64,000 bases of DNA from an uncultured cyanobacterium (GTDB lineage: Bacteria > Cyanobacteriota > Cyanobacteriia > PCC-6307 > Cyanobiaceae): positions 1 through 64,000 of the forward strand of contig CAIZQU010000086.1 of assembly GCA_903935205.1 (NCBI GenBank), in the 5' to 3' direction. Position 1 is the stretch's first letter. Each line of letters begins with the position of its first letter. The position numbers were made by a program, and so were the translations under genes. A model generated the notes under the pieces. It saw only the letters and a list, made by a program, of their open reading frames with translations, was not told where the DNA came from and searched no databases. Shown here piece by piece: positions 1-8,382 of the stretch.

Positions 1-1
1 C

Positions 2-460
2 GCCGATGTGTTCTTCCGCCGGGGCCTGATCGAGCGCTGGGGCCGTGGCACCCAGGTGATCGTGGAGGAATGTGAGCGGGCCGGCTGCACGGAACCCAGC
101 TACCAGATCAGTGGCGGCTGTTTTGTGGTGACCTTCCCGCTCAGGGCAACCCCGGGGGCAGAGTCAGGGCCAGAGTCAGGGCCAGAGTCAGGGCCAGAGT
201 CGAGGCCAGAGTCAGGGCCAGAGTCGAGGCCAGAGTCAGAGCTGGCTCGAGCTGTTCTCCTCGCCCTAGAGCAGGGCCCACTGGGCAAGGCTGCCATTGC
301 TGAGGCGCTGGGCCATCGTTCGATTTCAGCCAGCCTCAACCGCACGATCCGCAGCTTGCTGGCTGAAGGGCGGATTGCTTTCACGATCCCCGATAAACCG
401 AACAGCCGGTTGCAGAAATATCGGCTGATCACCACACCATCAAAGGAGCAGGAGCCATGA
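2..460 (+). CDS. RecG/AlbA-like ATP-binding protein, C-terminal part (5' end outside window)
   Basis: The frame is open from the left edge, so the start lies upstream. The visible part begins with a stretch (ADVFFRRGLIERWGRGT) typical of the C-terminal ATPase-like domain (HATPase_c_4) of 'RecG-like' or AlbA_2 proteins. A Pro-Glu-Ser repeat linker follows, then a winged-helix-like tail ending in 'IPDKPNSRLQKYRL', which is usual for this family. Such genes commonly sit inside type I restriction-modification loci, and this one is followed by hsd sequences with an ATGA overlap. The role in these loci is not established; DNA binding or regulation is inferred. It looks intact as far as it can be seen. 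Confidence 0.75.
   Translation, partial: ADVFFRRGLIERWGRGTQVIVEECERAGCTEPSYQISGGCFVVTFPLRATPGAESGPESGPESGPESRPESGPESRPESELARAVLLALEQGPLGKAAIAEALGHRSISASLNRTIRSLLAEGRIAFTIPDKPNSRLQKYRLITTPSKEQEP
157..240 (+). repeat. 12-bp tandem repeat, about seven units
   Basis: Seven consecutive 12-base units, mostly gccagagtcagg or gccagagtcgag, with a first unit beginning ggc and a last unit ending aga. Each unit encodes four residues (G/R-P-E-S), so copy number can change without shifting the frame. The repeat forms the linker between the ATPase-like region and the C-terminal winged helix of the ATP-binding protein. Confidence 0.9.
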
Positions 461-594
461 CGATCAACTGTTGTCGAACACTCTATCTTGAAAAGGTGGA
501 GCATCGCCCACCGCTGGAGATCCTGGCCGAACTGCGGGCGATCGAGCAGGAAATCCTGCAGGGGAGCGAGGAGCTGGAGGGGATGCTGGGATGA
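457..594 (+). pseudogene. HsdM-like C-terminal remnant (45 codons)
   Basis: A 45-codon frame that overlaps the preceding gene (ATGA) and overlaps hsdS by four bases at its end. Its second half (PPLEILAELRAIEQEI followed by LEGMLG) resembles the extreme C-terminus of type I methyltransferase subunits, which normally sit directly upstream of hsdS with this kind of overlap. The methylase catalytic region is absent here. Either hsdM has been deleted to its tail or displaced by the ATP-binding gene, or an intact hsdM lies upstream of the window and this is only a short linker peptide. Assignment rests on pattern recognition alone. Confidence 0.5.
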
Positions 595-1759
595 TCGGAC
601 ATGGGATTTTCGTGGGTGAAATCTTTGATATTGAACGTGGAGGGTCGCCCCGTCCAATACAGCACTATCTCACGGAGGATGCTGATGGTATCCCGTGGAT
701 CATGATTGGCGATACAACGGTAGGCGGGAAATACATAGAGAGCACTAGGTTGCGAATCAAATATGAAGGCATTCGAAAGTCTCGCGAGGTCTACCCAGGC
801 GAACTGCTGCTCACTAACTCTATGAGCTTTGGTCGTCCCTATATTCTTAAAACTTATGGATGTATTCACGACGGCTGGCTTGCCCTTAAGCCAAAACGCA
901 ATGACATCGATCTCAACTATGCCTATCACGCGCTTGGCTCATCCTACGCTATGGCACAGTTTCAAAAGCAGGCGGCTGGGGCGACGGTCAAGAATTTGAA
1001 TAAAGATATTGTTGCTTCCACCAGGATTCCCCTCCCCCCCCACTGGAGGAGCAGCGGCGCATCGCGGCGATTCTGGATAAAGCCCATCATATTCATGGCC
1101 TTGCTGCAGAGAAGGCCAAGATCTATGCCAGCTCTCTTTATCGATCTCTATTGACACAAGAGATCGAGCAACCTGAGGCGGAGTGGGTCAAACTAGGCGA
1201 CATACTCGAGATTGCACGTGGGGGCTCACCTAGGCCAATCCAGGCGTTCCTGACCAATGATCCTGATGGAATCAACTGGATCATGATCGGAGATGCCGGA
1301 GTGGGCGAGAAATACATCACCAAGACAGCCAAGAAAATACGATCCAAAGGGCTCTCGAAGACTCGACTCGTGAAGGATGGAGATCTTCTGCTTTCCAATT
1401 CAATGAGCTTTGGTCGTCCTTACATCATGAAAACAGATGGAGCCATTCACGATGGCTGGCTAGTGCTTCGCGACACGAATGCGACTTGCAGTCCTGATTA
1501 CCTATATCATGTTCTTGGATCTCCAATTTGCTATTCGCAATTTGCGAGAGCGGCTGCGGGAGCAACTGTCAAGAACTTAAACACCTCGATTGTCAGCTCA
1601 GTTGAGATCCCACTGCCACCAATTGAGAAACAGGTAGAGATTGCCGAGCGGCTCGATGCGGCTGAGATCCATGTCGGCAGCATCTTTGCATCGCTGGCCA
1701 TGAAAGCAGAACAGCTCAAAAGCAGTCTGGCCAACTCGCTACTTCAAGAGGCTAGTTGA
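591..1759 (+). pseudogene. hsdS: Type I restriction-modification specificity subunit, frameshifted
   Basis: Two halves of one HsdS lie in different frames: 591 to about 1036, then about 1040 to 1759. They join at a run of eight C (1034-1041); six or nine C would restore IPLPPLEEQRRIAAILDKA, the conserved spacer helix. The product would be about 389 residues with the usual layout TRD1, conserved region, TRD2, conserved region. The two TRDs are strikingly alike (GGSPRPIQ, IMIGD, NSMSFGRPYI, HDGWL and AAGATVKNLN occur in both). As read, the first frame ends at 1154. The second half has a TTG at 1151 but lacks TRD1. A phase-variable tract, a fixed mutation or a sequence error are all possible. 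Confidence 0.9.
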
Positions 1760-1761
1760 GC

Positions 1762-1989
1762 ATGAAAGCCACAGAAGCCAAGCTCCTCCAGATCCTGGGC
1801 GTCATCTCCCAGTTCATCATCCCGATCGATCAGCGCACCACCTCGTGGACGCAGAAGGAATGCCAGCAGCTTTGGACTGACAGCCTCCGTGCCGGATCCA
1901 CCGAGGAGACTGGGGTGAATTTCATCGGCTCGGTGGTGCCCATCGATGAAGGTCTCGGAAATCTCGCGGTGAGGCCCTCAATCTGGTGA
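1762..1989 (+). pseudogene. GmrSD/DUF262 family nuclease, N-terminal remnant
   Basis: The ATG at 1762 lies just after hsdS. The first residues (MKATEAKLLQILGVISQFIIPIDQRTTSWT) match the start of DUF262 proteins of the GmrSD class, which cut modified DNA using an N-terminal ParB-like domain and a C-terminal HNH domain. The frame degrades after 'FIGSVVPIDEGLG' and stops after 76 codons, before the DGQQR motif that defines the catalytic part. A likely C-terminal scrap of the same family is found about 550 bases downstream. The product would be non-functional. An upstream in-frame TTG at 1756 overlaps the hsdS stop and is less likely. Confidence 0.75.
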
Positions 1990-2050
1990 TCGCGGAGGGC
2001 GGCGCCAACACTGGCATCTGCTGCCAGAATGAACAGGCGAGGCGGGCACC

Positions 2051-2257
2051 ATGAACGAAATCCTTTTTGTTGTCGAAGCGGCTGAGGATGGCTCCTATCG
2101 TGCCAGCGCCGTGGGGCAGGCGATTCATACCGAGGCGGATAGCCTCAATGAGCTCCACCAGGAGATTCGCGACGCGGTACATTGCCGTTCCGATGAGGGG
2201 CAGGCTCCGCCGCTGATTCGCCTGCATCACATGCGGCAGGAGTTGTTGACCCTGTGA
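2051..2257 (+). CDS. HicB-like small protein (antitoxin-type partner)
   Basis: A 68-residue protein beginning MNEILFVVEAAEDGSYRA, with 'TEADSLNELHQEIRDAV' and ending in 'IRLHHMRQELL'. This is the pattern of the short HicB-type family often mislabelled as a 2-oxoisovalerate dehydrogenase fragment, normally encoded immediately before a HicA RNA-binding toxin. Here the partner start codon overlaps its stop (2254-2257), so the pair was an operon, but hicA is truncated. The protein looks complete, making it an orphan antitoxin candidate. The toxin-neutralising role is inferred from the family. Confidence 0.75.
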   Translation: MNEILFVVEAAEDGSYRASAVGQAIHTEADSLNELHQEIRDAVHCRSDEGQAPPLIRLHHMRQELLTL

Positions 2258-2349
2258 GAATCCCCAGGGATCTCAACGGAGCTGATCTGGCCAAACAGCT
2301 TGGACAGTTTGGCTACTCCATTCCGGCCTCGATCAACTGCCGCAGATAG
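2254..2349 (+). pseudogene. hicA: hicA toxin, N-terminal stump
   Basis: A GTG start overlaps the hicB-like stop. The first 23 or so codons (IPRDLNGADLAKQLGQFGYS) match the beginning of HicA, a small double-stranded-RNA-binding-fold mRNA interferase. The frame then runs into the inverted 3' end of a ribbon-helix-helix gene and stops at 2349. The catalytic His region (normally a 'GSH' shortly after this point) is gone, so no toxin activity is expected. The junction lies near 2325. Confidence 0.75.
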
Positions 2350-2432
2350 AAGGCCTTGGTGCGGCCGGTCAGCTGGGCGAGCTAATCCAGCCGCTGCTCG
2401 GTTCCCGGCTCCAGCCTTACCGTGGTGCCCAT
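2325..2432 (-). pseudogene. Ribbon-helix-helix antitoxin remnant with in-frame stop
   Basis: Read on the minus strand from the ATG at 2432, this gives MGTTVRLEPGTEQRLD, a TAG stop, then LAQLTGRTKAFYLRQLIEAG. That is the N-terminal DNA-binding part of a RelB/DinJ-like ribbon-helix-helix antitoxin, in which the stop replaces an acidic residue codon. The rest of the gene and any toxin are missing because the sequence is joined head-on to the hicA stump. Two toxin-antitoxin relics therefore share one recombination junction. Confidence 0.7.
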
Positions 2433-2509
2433 GCGGTCACCTGAATGCATGCATTCAACTTAGGCGAGATGGCCGGAGCTCGGGGCGCAAGCGTGGGAGG
2501 CTCGACACC

Positions 2510-2644
2510 GGCTACAACCCCGAGGGCTGCTTCAGCACGAGTCCTCTGCGGCTCAACCAAGGCCTCGGGCTGCTGGAGCGCTGGGATGTGGACGCCATGC
2601 GCAGGCGTGGGGAGACGCTCGCGGTACGGGCGCTGGGGCCATAG
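2510..2644 (+). pseudogene. Possible GmrSD/DUF1524 C-terminal scrap
   Basis: The frame ending at 2644 reads SPLRLNQGLGLLERWDVDAM and RRRGETLAVRALGP before a stop. The spacing of 'LRLN', 'RWD' and 'RG..LA..A' resembles the end of the DUF1524 HNH domain of GmrSD-type nucleases, whose N-terminal scrap lies at 1762-1989 on the same strand. No HNH motif remains. If right, the middle of one gmrSD gene was replaced by the toxin-antitoxin fragments. The bases from 2645 to 2802 contain no gene I can support. Confidence 0.4.
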
Positions 2645-2802
2645 CGAGGTGGAGTTCGGTGTCGCCAGCCTGGAGGAGATTCCCGATGCCATTGGCCTGA
2701 TTCGCCAGTCGCTGGAGCGATAACTGGAGGGAGAGTCGTGAAAAGCCCTGCCAGCCTTAACCTCAGGTCGCAGCAACCGTTCGGGCCGATTGCCTCATCC
2801 CT

Positions 2803-3168
2803 ATGACCCAAGCCCAACCTGCTGCGATTGGAGCTGAAGGCCAGGCCTGGGCAGTCACAGCCGAGAAGATCAACGACGTGGTGAACCGTCTGGTCGCGGC
2901 AGCCTCGCCGCTGCGGCTGATTGCGTTCGGCTCGGCCGCGCGGGCTGAGCTGGCCGCCGCCAACGACCTGGATCTGCTGGTGGTGGAGCCAGAGCTCACC
3001 AGCCGCTACAGCGAAACGGTGCGCCTGCAGAAGGCACTGCGGGGCGTGTTGATGTCGGTGGATCTGGTCGTGACCAGCCAGGCGCGCTTCGACGATCGCG
3101 CCCGGATCCCAGGCACGCTCGAGTACGCGGCGCACCGCGAGGGATGGGTGCTCCATGACTCGCTCTGA
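2803..3168 (+). CDS. MNT-type minimal nucleotidyltransferase (antitoxin candidate)
   Basis: A 121-residue protein with the polymerase-beta-like nucleotidyltransferase signature: LRLIAFGSAARAE, then NDLDLLVVE, which supply the GS and paired Asp metal ligands, and a third acidic position in 'SVDLVV'. In MNT-HEPN modules this enzyme transfers AMP to, and so inactivates, the HEPN RNase toxin encoded next door. The downstream HEPN gene overlaps it by 14 bases, as usual for this pair. It looks intact. Function in vivo is inferred from the family and context. Confidence 0.85.
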   Translation: MTQAQPAAIGAEGQAWAVTAEKINDVVNRLVAAASPLRLIAFGSAARAELAAANDLDLLVVEPELTSRYSETVRLQKALRGVLMSVDLVVTSQARFDDRARIPGTLEYAAHREGWVLHDSL

Positions 3169-3487
3169 TCAGGTAAGGCTGTTGCAGCGCAAGGCCTCTC
3201 AGGACCTGGCGGTGCTCGACAAGCTGCTGGATGATCCAGACATCGACGACGAGACCCTCGGCTATCACGCCCAGCAGGCGGCCGAAAAGCTGATCAAGGC
3301 GGTCCTTGCGCTGCATGGGCACGACTACCCGCGCAGTCACAACATCGGTCTGCTGCTCGATCTTCTGGCCAGCCACGGCATCCCTCTGCCGGAGCGCTTC
3401 GAAGTCTTGCAGACCCTGACGCCATTCGGCACCGTCTTCCGTTACGACGACCTGCCGCTGGAAGACACCCCTGCTCGCCGCAGCTGA
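3155..3487 (+). CDS. HEPN domain protein (toxin candidate, possibly C-terminally altered)
   Basis: A 110-residue protein overlapping the MNT gene. 'DDETLGYHAQQAAEKLIKAVL' minus its first residue, and 'YPRSHNIGLLLDLL', are characteristic of HEPN proteins paired with MNT; many HEPN proteins are RNases. The usual end after 'RYDDLPLED' continues for roughly 15-20 further residues; here the frame ends with TPARRS at a TGA. A one-base change just before would read on to about 3540, so the C-terminus may be frameshifted. A clear Rx4-6H motif is not obvious to me. Confidence 0.75.
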   Translation: MTRSDQVRLLQRKASQDLAVLDKLLDDPDIDDETLGYHAQQAAEKLIKAVLALHGHDYPRSHNIGLLLDLLASHGIPLPERFEVLQTLTPFGTVFRYDDLPLEDTPARRS

Positions 3488-3567
3488 CCGCCGCTGCTCC
3501 ATGGTCTTCAGCACTATGTGACAGCCGCAATCGAGGCCGAAGGCCACCTTGGTGGGGAGTCCAGTCC

Positions 3568-6500
3568 ATGAGCTCCCAGTACGCCCTGATCGCCAGCCAG
3601 TGGCCTGAGCTCCACGAGGAGGCGCTGAAGGTCGAGCAGTTCGCCCTCTCCGATCCCCGCACCGCCTGCTTCTACGCCCGCCGCACGATCGAGCTGCTGG
3701 TGGAGTGGGTCTATGACAACGATGGGCAGCTGGAGCGGCCCGTGACCGCCCAGACCCTGGCGGATCTGATGGATGCGCGGGTCTTCTGTGACGTGGCCGG
3801 CGAGCAGATGCGTCGCTTTCGCTTGCTCAAGGGCCTCGGCAACAAGGCCGTCCATCGCAGCGATCCGATCCGCCCCGGCGATGCGGTGCTGGCGGCTCGG
3901 GAGTTGTTTCAGGTGCTGCGCTGGTTTGCGCTCACCTACGGCCGTGATCCCCAGCGCGTGCGGGGCTTGAGCTTCAACGCTGAGCTGTTGCCCAACCGTG
4001 ATGCGGCCACGGCTCAGCAGGCCCAGAGCCGGGAACAACTGGAGGCCCTGGCCGACCAGCTGGCCGAGAGGGACCAGCAACTGCGCGATCAACGCCTCGC
4101 CGCTCTGGCCTCGCATGAGGAAATCGATCGGCTGCGGCAGGAGATCACCGCCCTGCGCAAGGCCAATGAAGCTGCCGCCCAGCCCGAAGCCGACATCAGC
4201 GAATCCGACACCCGCGTCTACATCGATCTCGACCTGGAAGAAGCCGGCTGGGTGCACGGCCAGAGCTGCATCCATGAGCACAAGGTGCAGGGCATGCCCA
4301 ATGCCACCGGCACCGGCTTCGTGGATTACGTGCTCTGGGGAGACGACGGCAAACCCTTGGCCCTGGTGGAAGCCAAACGCAGCTGCCGCGATCCACGCGA
4401 TGGTGAGCGCCAGGCCGAGCTCTACGCCGATTGCCTGGAGCGGCGCTATGGCCAGCGGCCCCTGATCTTTCTCTCCAATGGCTACTGCCATCGCCTCTGG
4501 GACGACCGGCGCTATCCGCCTCGCGAGGTGCAGGGCTTCTACAAAAAAGATGAGCTCGAAACCCTGATCCGCAGGCGGGAGATCCGTCAGCCCCTCGCCC
4601 AGGCCACCATCTCCACCGCCATCAGCGATCGCTACTACCAGCAGCGGGCGATCCGGGCGATCTGCGAATCGCTGGAGCAGGGTCGGCTCAAGGCGTTGCT
4701 GGTGCAGGCCACCGGCACCGGCAAGACCCGCACCGCCATCTCGCTCACCGATGTGCTCACCCGCTGCAACTGGGTGAAACGGGTGCTGTTTCTGGCCGAT
4801 CGCACCTCCCTGGTGCTGCAGGCCGAACGCGCCTTCCGTCGCTTCCTGCCCGATTGCTCCCCCGTCAACCTGGTCACCAACAAAGGCGGTGAGGGACGTG
4901 TGTTTCTCTCCACCTACCCCACGATGATGAACCTCATCGATGCCGAGGACTCCAAGGGTGTGAAGCGCTTCGGGGGTGGGCCACTTCGATCTGGTGATCA
5001 TCGACGAAGCGCACCGCAGCGTCTATCAGAAGTACGGCGCGATCTTCGCCTACTTCGATTCGCTGCTCACCGGCCTCACCGCCACCCCGCGGGAGGAGAT
5101 CGATCGCAACACCTACGAGCTTTTTGATCTTGAGATCGGCCTGCCCACCGATGAATATGGCCTCGATCAGGCCGTGGATGACGGCTTTCTTGTTCCCTTC
5201 CGGCCCATCTCCGTGCCGTTGCGTTTCCCGCGAGAGGGCATCAGCTATGCCGCCCTCAGCGACGACGAGAAAGCCCAGTGGGAGCTGCTCGATTGGGAGG
5301 AGAACATACAGAATGCTGGCCGGGTTGATTCCGGCGCGATCAACGCCTGGCTGTTCAATGCCGACACCGTGGACAAGGGTCTGGAGGTGCTGATGACCCA
5401 GGGCTGCCAGGAGGCCGGTGGCGATCGCCTCGGCAAATCCGTGATCTTCGCGCGCAACCAAAAGCACGCCGAGTTCATCTGTGAGCGCTTCGATCTCAAC
5501 TATCCCCACCTCGCCGGCAAGGCCACGCGGGTGATTCACAATAAGGTGAGCTATGCCCAGTCGCTGATTGATGAGTTCGCCGATCCAGGCAGCGATCTAC
5601 GCATCGCCATCTCCGTCGACATGCTCGACACCGGCATCGACATCCCCGAGATCGTCAACCTGATGTTCTTCAAGCCGGTGCGCTCCCGCACCAAGTGCTG
5701 GCAGATGGTGGGGCGCGGCACCCGCACCTGCAAGGACCTGTTCGGGCCTGGCCGTGACAAGGAGTGCTTCTGGATTTTTGATCTCTGCCAGAACCTCGAA
5801 TTCTTCCTCGGTCAGAGCGGCGCCGACTCCACCGCCGCCCCGGAAACCCTCAGCACCCGCCTGTTTCGCAGCCGTCTGGCGCTGATCGAAACGATTGATC
5901 AGAAGACGGTGCAATCGGGGCCAGGCATGACCGTTTCCCCGACACAAGGCCATCCCGGCAACACCGAGACCGCTTTGGGTCGCCATCGCCAGACGCTCGC
6001 CGAACTCCTGCGCTGCCATGTGGCCGCCTGCCCGGCCGACAATTTCGTGGTGCGTCCCCATCTGCAGCTGGTGGAGCGGTTCCGCACCACTGAGGCCTGG
6101 TCCACCCTCAGCCCTGACGACCATCAGCTCCTTGCCGCCACCCTGGCTCCCCTGCCCTCCGCCTACGCCGAGCAGCAGGGTGACACCGACGCAGAGGCCC
6201 GCCGCTTCGATCTGCTGCTCTACACCCTGCAGCTCACCCTGCTGCGGGGCGAACCCCCCTTCGCTCGCCTGCAGCAGCAACTGCGCGATCTGGCTGCCCA
6301 GCTGGAGGCTCGCCCCAACATCCCCCAGGTGGCGGCCGAGCTGGAGCTGATCCGTGATCTGCTGCGCGACGAGTGGTGGCAGGACGTGACCGTGCCGATG
6401 CTTGAGGAGGTGCGGCGGCGCCTGCGGGCGTTGATGGGGCTGATCGAAACCACCGCCCGCACACCGCTTTACACCAACTTCACCGATGAGCTCGGTGAGC

Positions 6501-7021
6501 TGCGTGAGCTCGATGCCGCCGCCCTGGTCAGCCGCGACGAGTTTGTGCAGTTCCGCCTGCGCGTTAAGGATTTCCTCAAGGTGTATGAGGATCACCTCAC
6601 CATGCAGCGCCTGCGCCGTAATCAACCCCTGACCCCGGCCGATCTCGACGAGCTGCAGCGCTTCCTGCTTTCCCATGGTGTCGGCACGGAGCAGGTGATC
6701 CAGCGGGCCGCGGAGGAGTGCAACGGCTTTGGCCTGTTCATCCGCTCCCTCGTGGGCCTGGATCGCAATGCTGCCAAGGAGATGTTCGCCGCATTTCTTG
6801 TCGATGGCACCCATACGGCCACCCAGATCCGTTTCATCAACGACATCATCGAAGAGCTCACCCATCGAGGCGTCATGGATCCCGTCCGCCTCTACGACCC
6901 GCCCTTCAGCGATCTGGCACCCATGGGCCCGGAGGGCCTGTTCACTGAGGTCGAAGTGGATAGCATCTGCCATTTGCTCCAGCTGATCACGACGCGGGCC
7001 AGAACTGAGCAAGCTGCCTGA
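3568..7021 (+). pseudogene. hsdR: Type I restriction enzyme motor subunit, frameshifted
   Basis: Two overlapping frames (3568-5127 and 4976-7021) make one HsdR of about 1150 residues once a single G is removed from the G5 run at 4972-4976; this restores RFGVGHFDLVIIDEAHRS. Domains in order: DUF4145-like N-terminus (residues 1-130), a Gln/Glu-rich coiled coil (about 150-205), the HSDR_N nuclease with 'VDYVLWGDDGKPLALVEAK' (about 250-275), and a superfamily 2 translocase with Walker A 'ATGTGKT', DEAH and 'LTATP' motifs, arginine-finger region 'QMVGRGTRTCKD', then a long C-terminal helical domain. The break lies between motifs I and II, so neither fragment can translocate DNA. The partner hsdS is also broken. 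Confidence 0.92.
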
Positions 7022-7600
7022 GCGGCTACAATGGGCTGGCCACCGATGACAGCATCGCGGATCTTCAAGCAACCATTCCCTCCATGTCGACAGGTCGGCC
7101 GCTGCAGCATCTGCAAGCCCATACCCAACGACCCGTCCCAGAATCCCATCACATGCTCAGCGCCCATGGCCCAATCGCCACCGCTGCTGGATCTGACCCT
7201 TGTCTGGCGCTACTGACTTGAGTCACTGAGTTGAGCCACTGAGTTGTAGGCAATTTCAGTCCTCATAGGCCGAAACGAGCAAATGCGGATTCTCAACCGC
7301 TGAGATTGCATCACCATGTTAAGAAGTTATGGCCGCTGTAGCGTCATCATGCTTAGCGTGGAAAGGATTCAAGCCAGCCAATCCTCGATGAAAACTTTCT
7401 GGCCAGCGCTTCGTTAGCATGTCCACAGACTCTGGCTTTCTCTGGTTGCTGTTTATTCCGTCATCGGTAACCTTCTAGGCAGTCTCTTGGTCTTTTGTGG
7501 TCCTAGGGAAGCAATAAATGGAAGCAACTGTTGATCAGCCATAGACAGTTTCATCAATTCTGCCCAATGACTTTCCCACCCTCAAACATTGAGTTCCCTC
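7022..7600. other. Non-coding stretch with a short direct repeat
   Basis: About 580 bases without a supportable gene, separating the defence remnants from the glycosyltransferases. Base composition drops markedly from about 7230 onward. A 13-base unit, ttgagtcactgag, is followed directly by ttgagccactgag (about 7219-7244). No tRNA, attachment site or promoter could be recognised with confidence. Confidence 0.5.
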
Positions 7601-8320
7601 ATGACTTCCATCGGCATTGACATCCAGCCTCTGGTCAGTATTGTGCTCTGCACGTATAATCGCGCCCACTGTCTCGCCCATGCCATTGATAGTTTGCTGT
7701 GCCAATCATTGACCCAATGGGAGCTCTTGATTGTTGACGATGGCAGCAAGGATCACACCTTTGCTGTTGCCAACCCCTATGTCGAGCAACATGCCCATAT
7801 TCGCTATTGTAAGCATAAAAATAAAGGCTTGGGTCATGCCAAGAACGCTGGAATTCAGGCATCGGTGGGCCGCTATGTCACATTCCTGGACAGCGACGAC
7901 ACCTATGACTCGACCCACCTGGCATCGCGTCTGGAGTACATGCTTGCCCATCCAGATGTGGATTTGATTCAAGGAGGATTCTACAGCGAAGAAGATATCG
8001 ACGTCGTCGACTACTACCATCCAGGCAGGCTGATCAGCTTGAATGAATGTGTATTGGGGCCAACATTTTTTGGCAAGAGAGAGGTCTTTTTCGAGTTGCA
8101 AGGATTCAGGCAGATTCCCTATGGCGAAGATACCGAATTCTGGGAGCGGGCCGAGCAAAGGTTTAAAACCCACAAACTGACTGATCCCAAAACCTACATT
8201 TACACTCGGGCTGAATCCAGTATCACCAAAGATCTTGCCACCTCCCTGTTCGGTTCGATCGCTGCCACCGCCAACAGCGTGGTCAACGCAGCGGCCCATG
8301 ACGGCATGGTCCGGCAATGA
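7601..8320 (+). CDS. Family 2 glycosyltransferase
   Basis: A 239-residue GT-A fold glycosyltransferase. The N-terminus (VSIVLCTYNRAHCLAHAIDS) and 'WELLIVDDGSKD' are the nucleotide-sugar binding strand and acidic loop; 'TFLDSDDTYD' carries the DXD-like metal-binding motif. Such enzymes build exopolysaccharide, lipopolysaccharide or glycan chains at the inner face of the plasma membrane. I chose the ATG at 7601; a TTG twelve bases upstream is also open. It forms a pair with the next gene, 62 bases away on the same strand. GC content and codon use are lower than in the surrounding genome, suggesting transfer. The substrate cannot be told. Confidence 0.85.
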   Translation: MTSIGIDIQPLVSIVLCTYNRAHCLAHAIDSLLCQSLTQWELLIVDDGSKDHTFAVANPYVEQHAHIRYCKHKNKGLGHAKNAGIQASVGRYVTFLDSDDTYDSTHLASRLEYMLAHPDVDLIQGGFYSEEDIDVVDYYHPGRLISLNECVLGPTFFGKREVFFELQGFRQIPYGEDTEFWERAEQRFKTHKLTDPKTYIYTRAESSITKDLATSLFGSIAATANSVVNAAAHDGMVRQ

Positions 8321-8382
8321 GCGACCGCGCTGAGTCGATCCGGACGCTTGCATGCCATGACTAACTGTTTGCTCCGCAAGTC

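Noticed and set aside
157-240. CRISPR array
   Set aside because: The repeats are contiguous 12-bp units without spacers and lie in a coding frame.
1151-1759. Second half of hsdS as an independent one-TRD gene starting at TTG
   Set aside because: The frame continues upstream of the TTG into the conserved spacer helix and joins the first half across the C8 tract, so it is one broken gene. A truncated product cannot be fully excluded.
5597-7072. 491-codon open frame on the minus strand within hsdR (likewise 3514-5001)
   Set aside because: Antisense of the HsdR coding sequence; no signal, domain or ribosome binding site.
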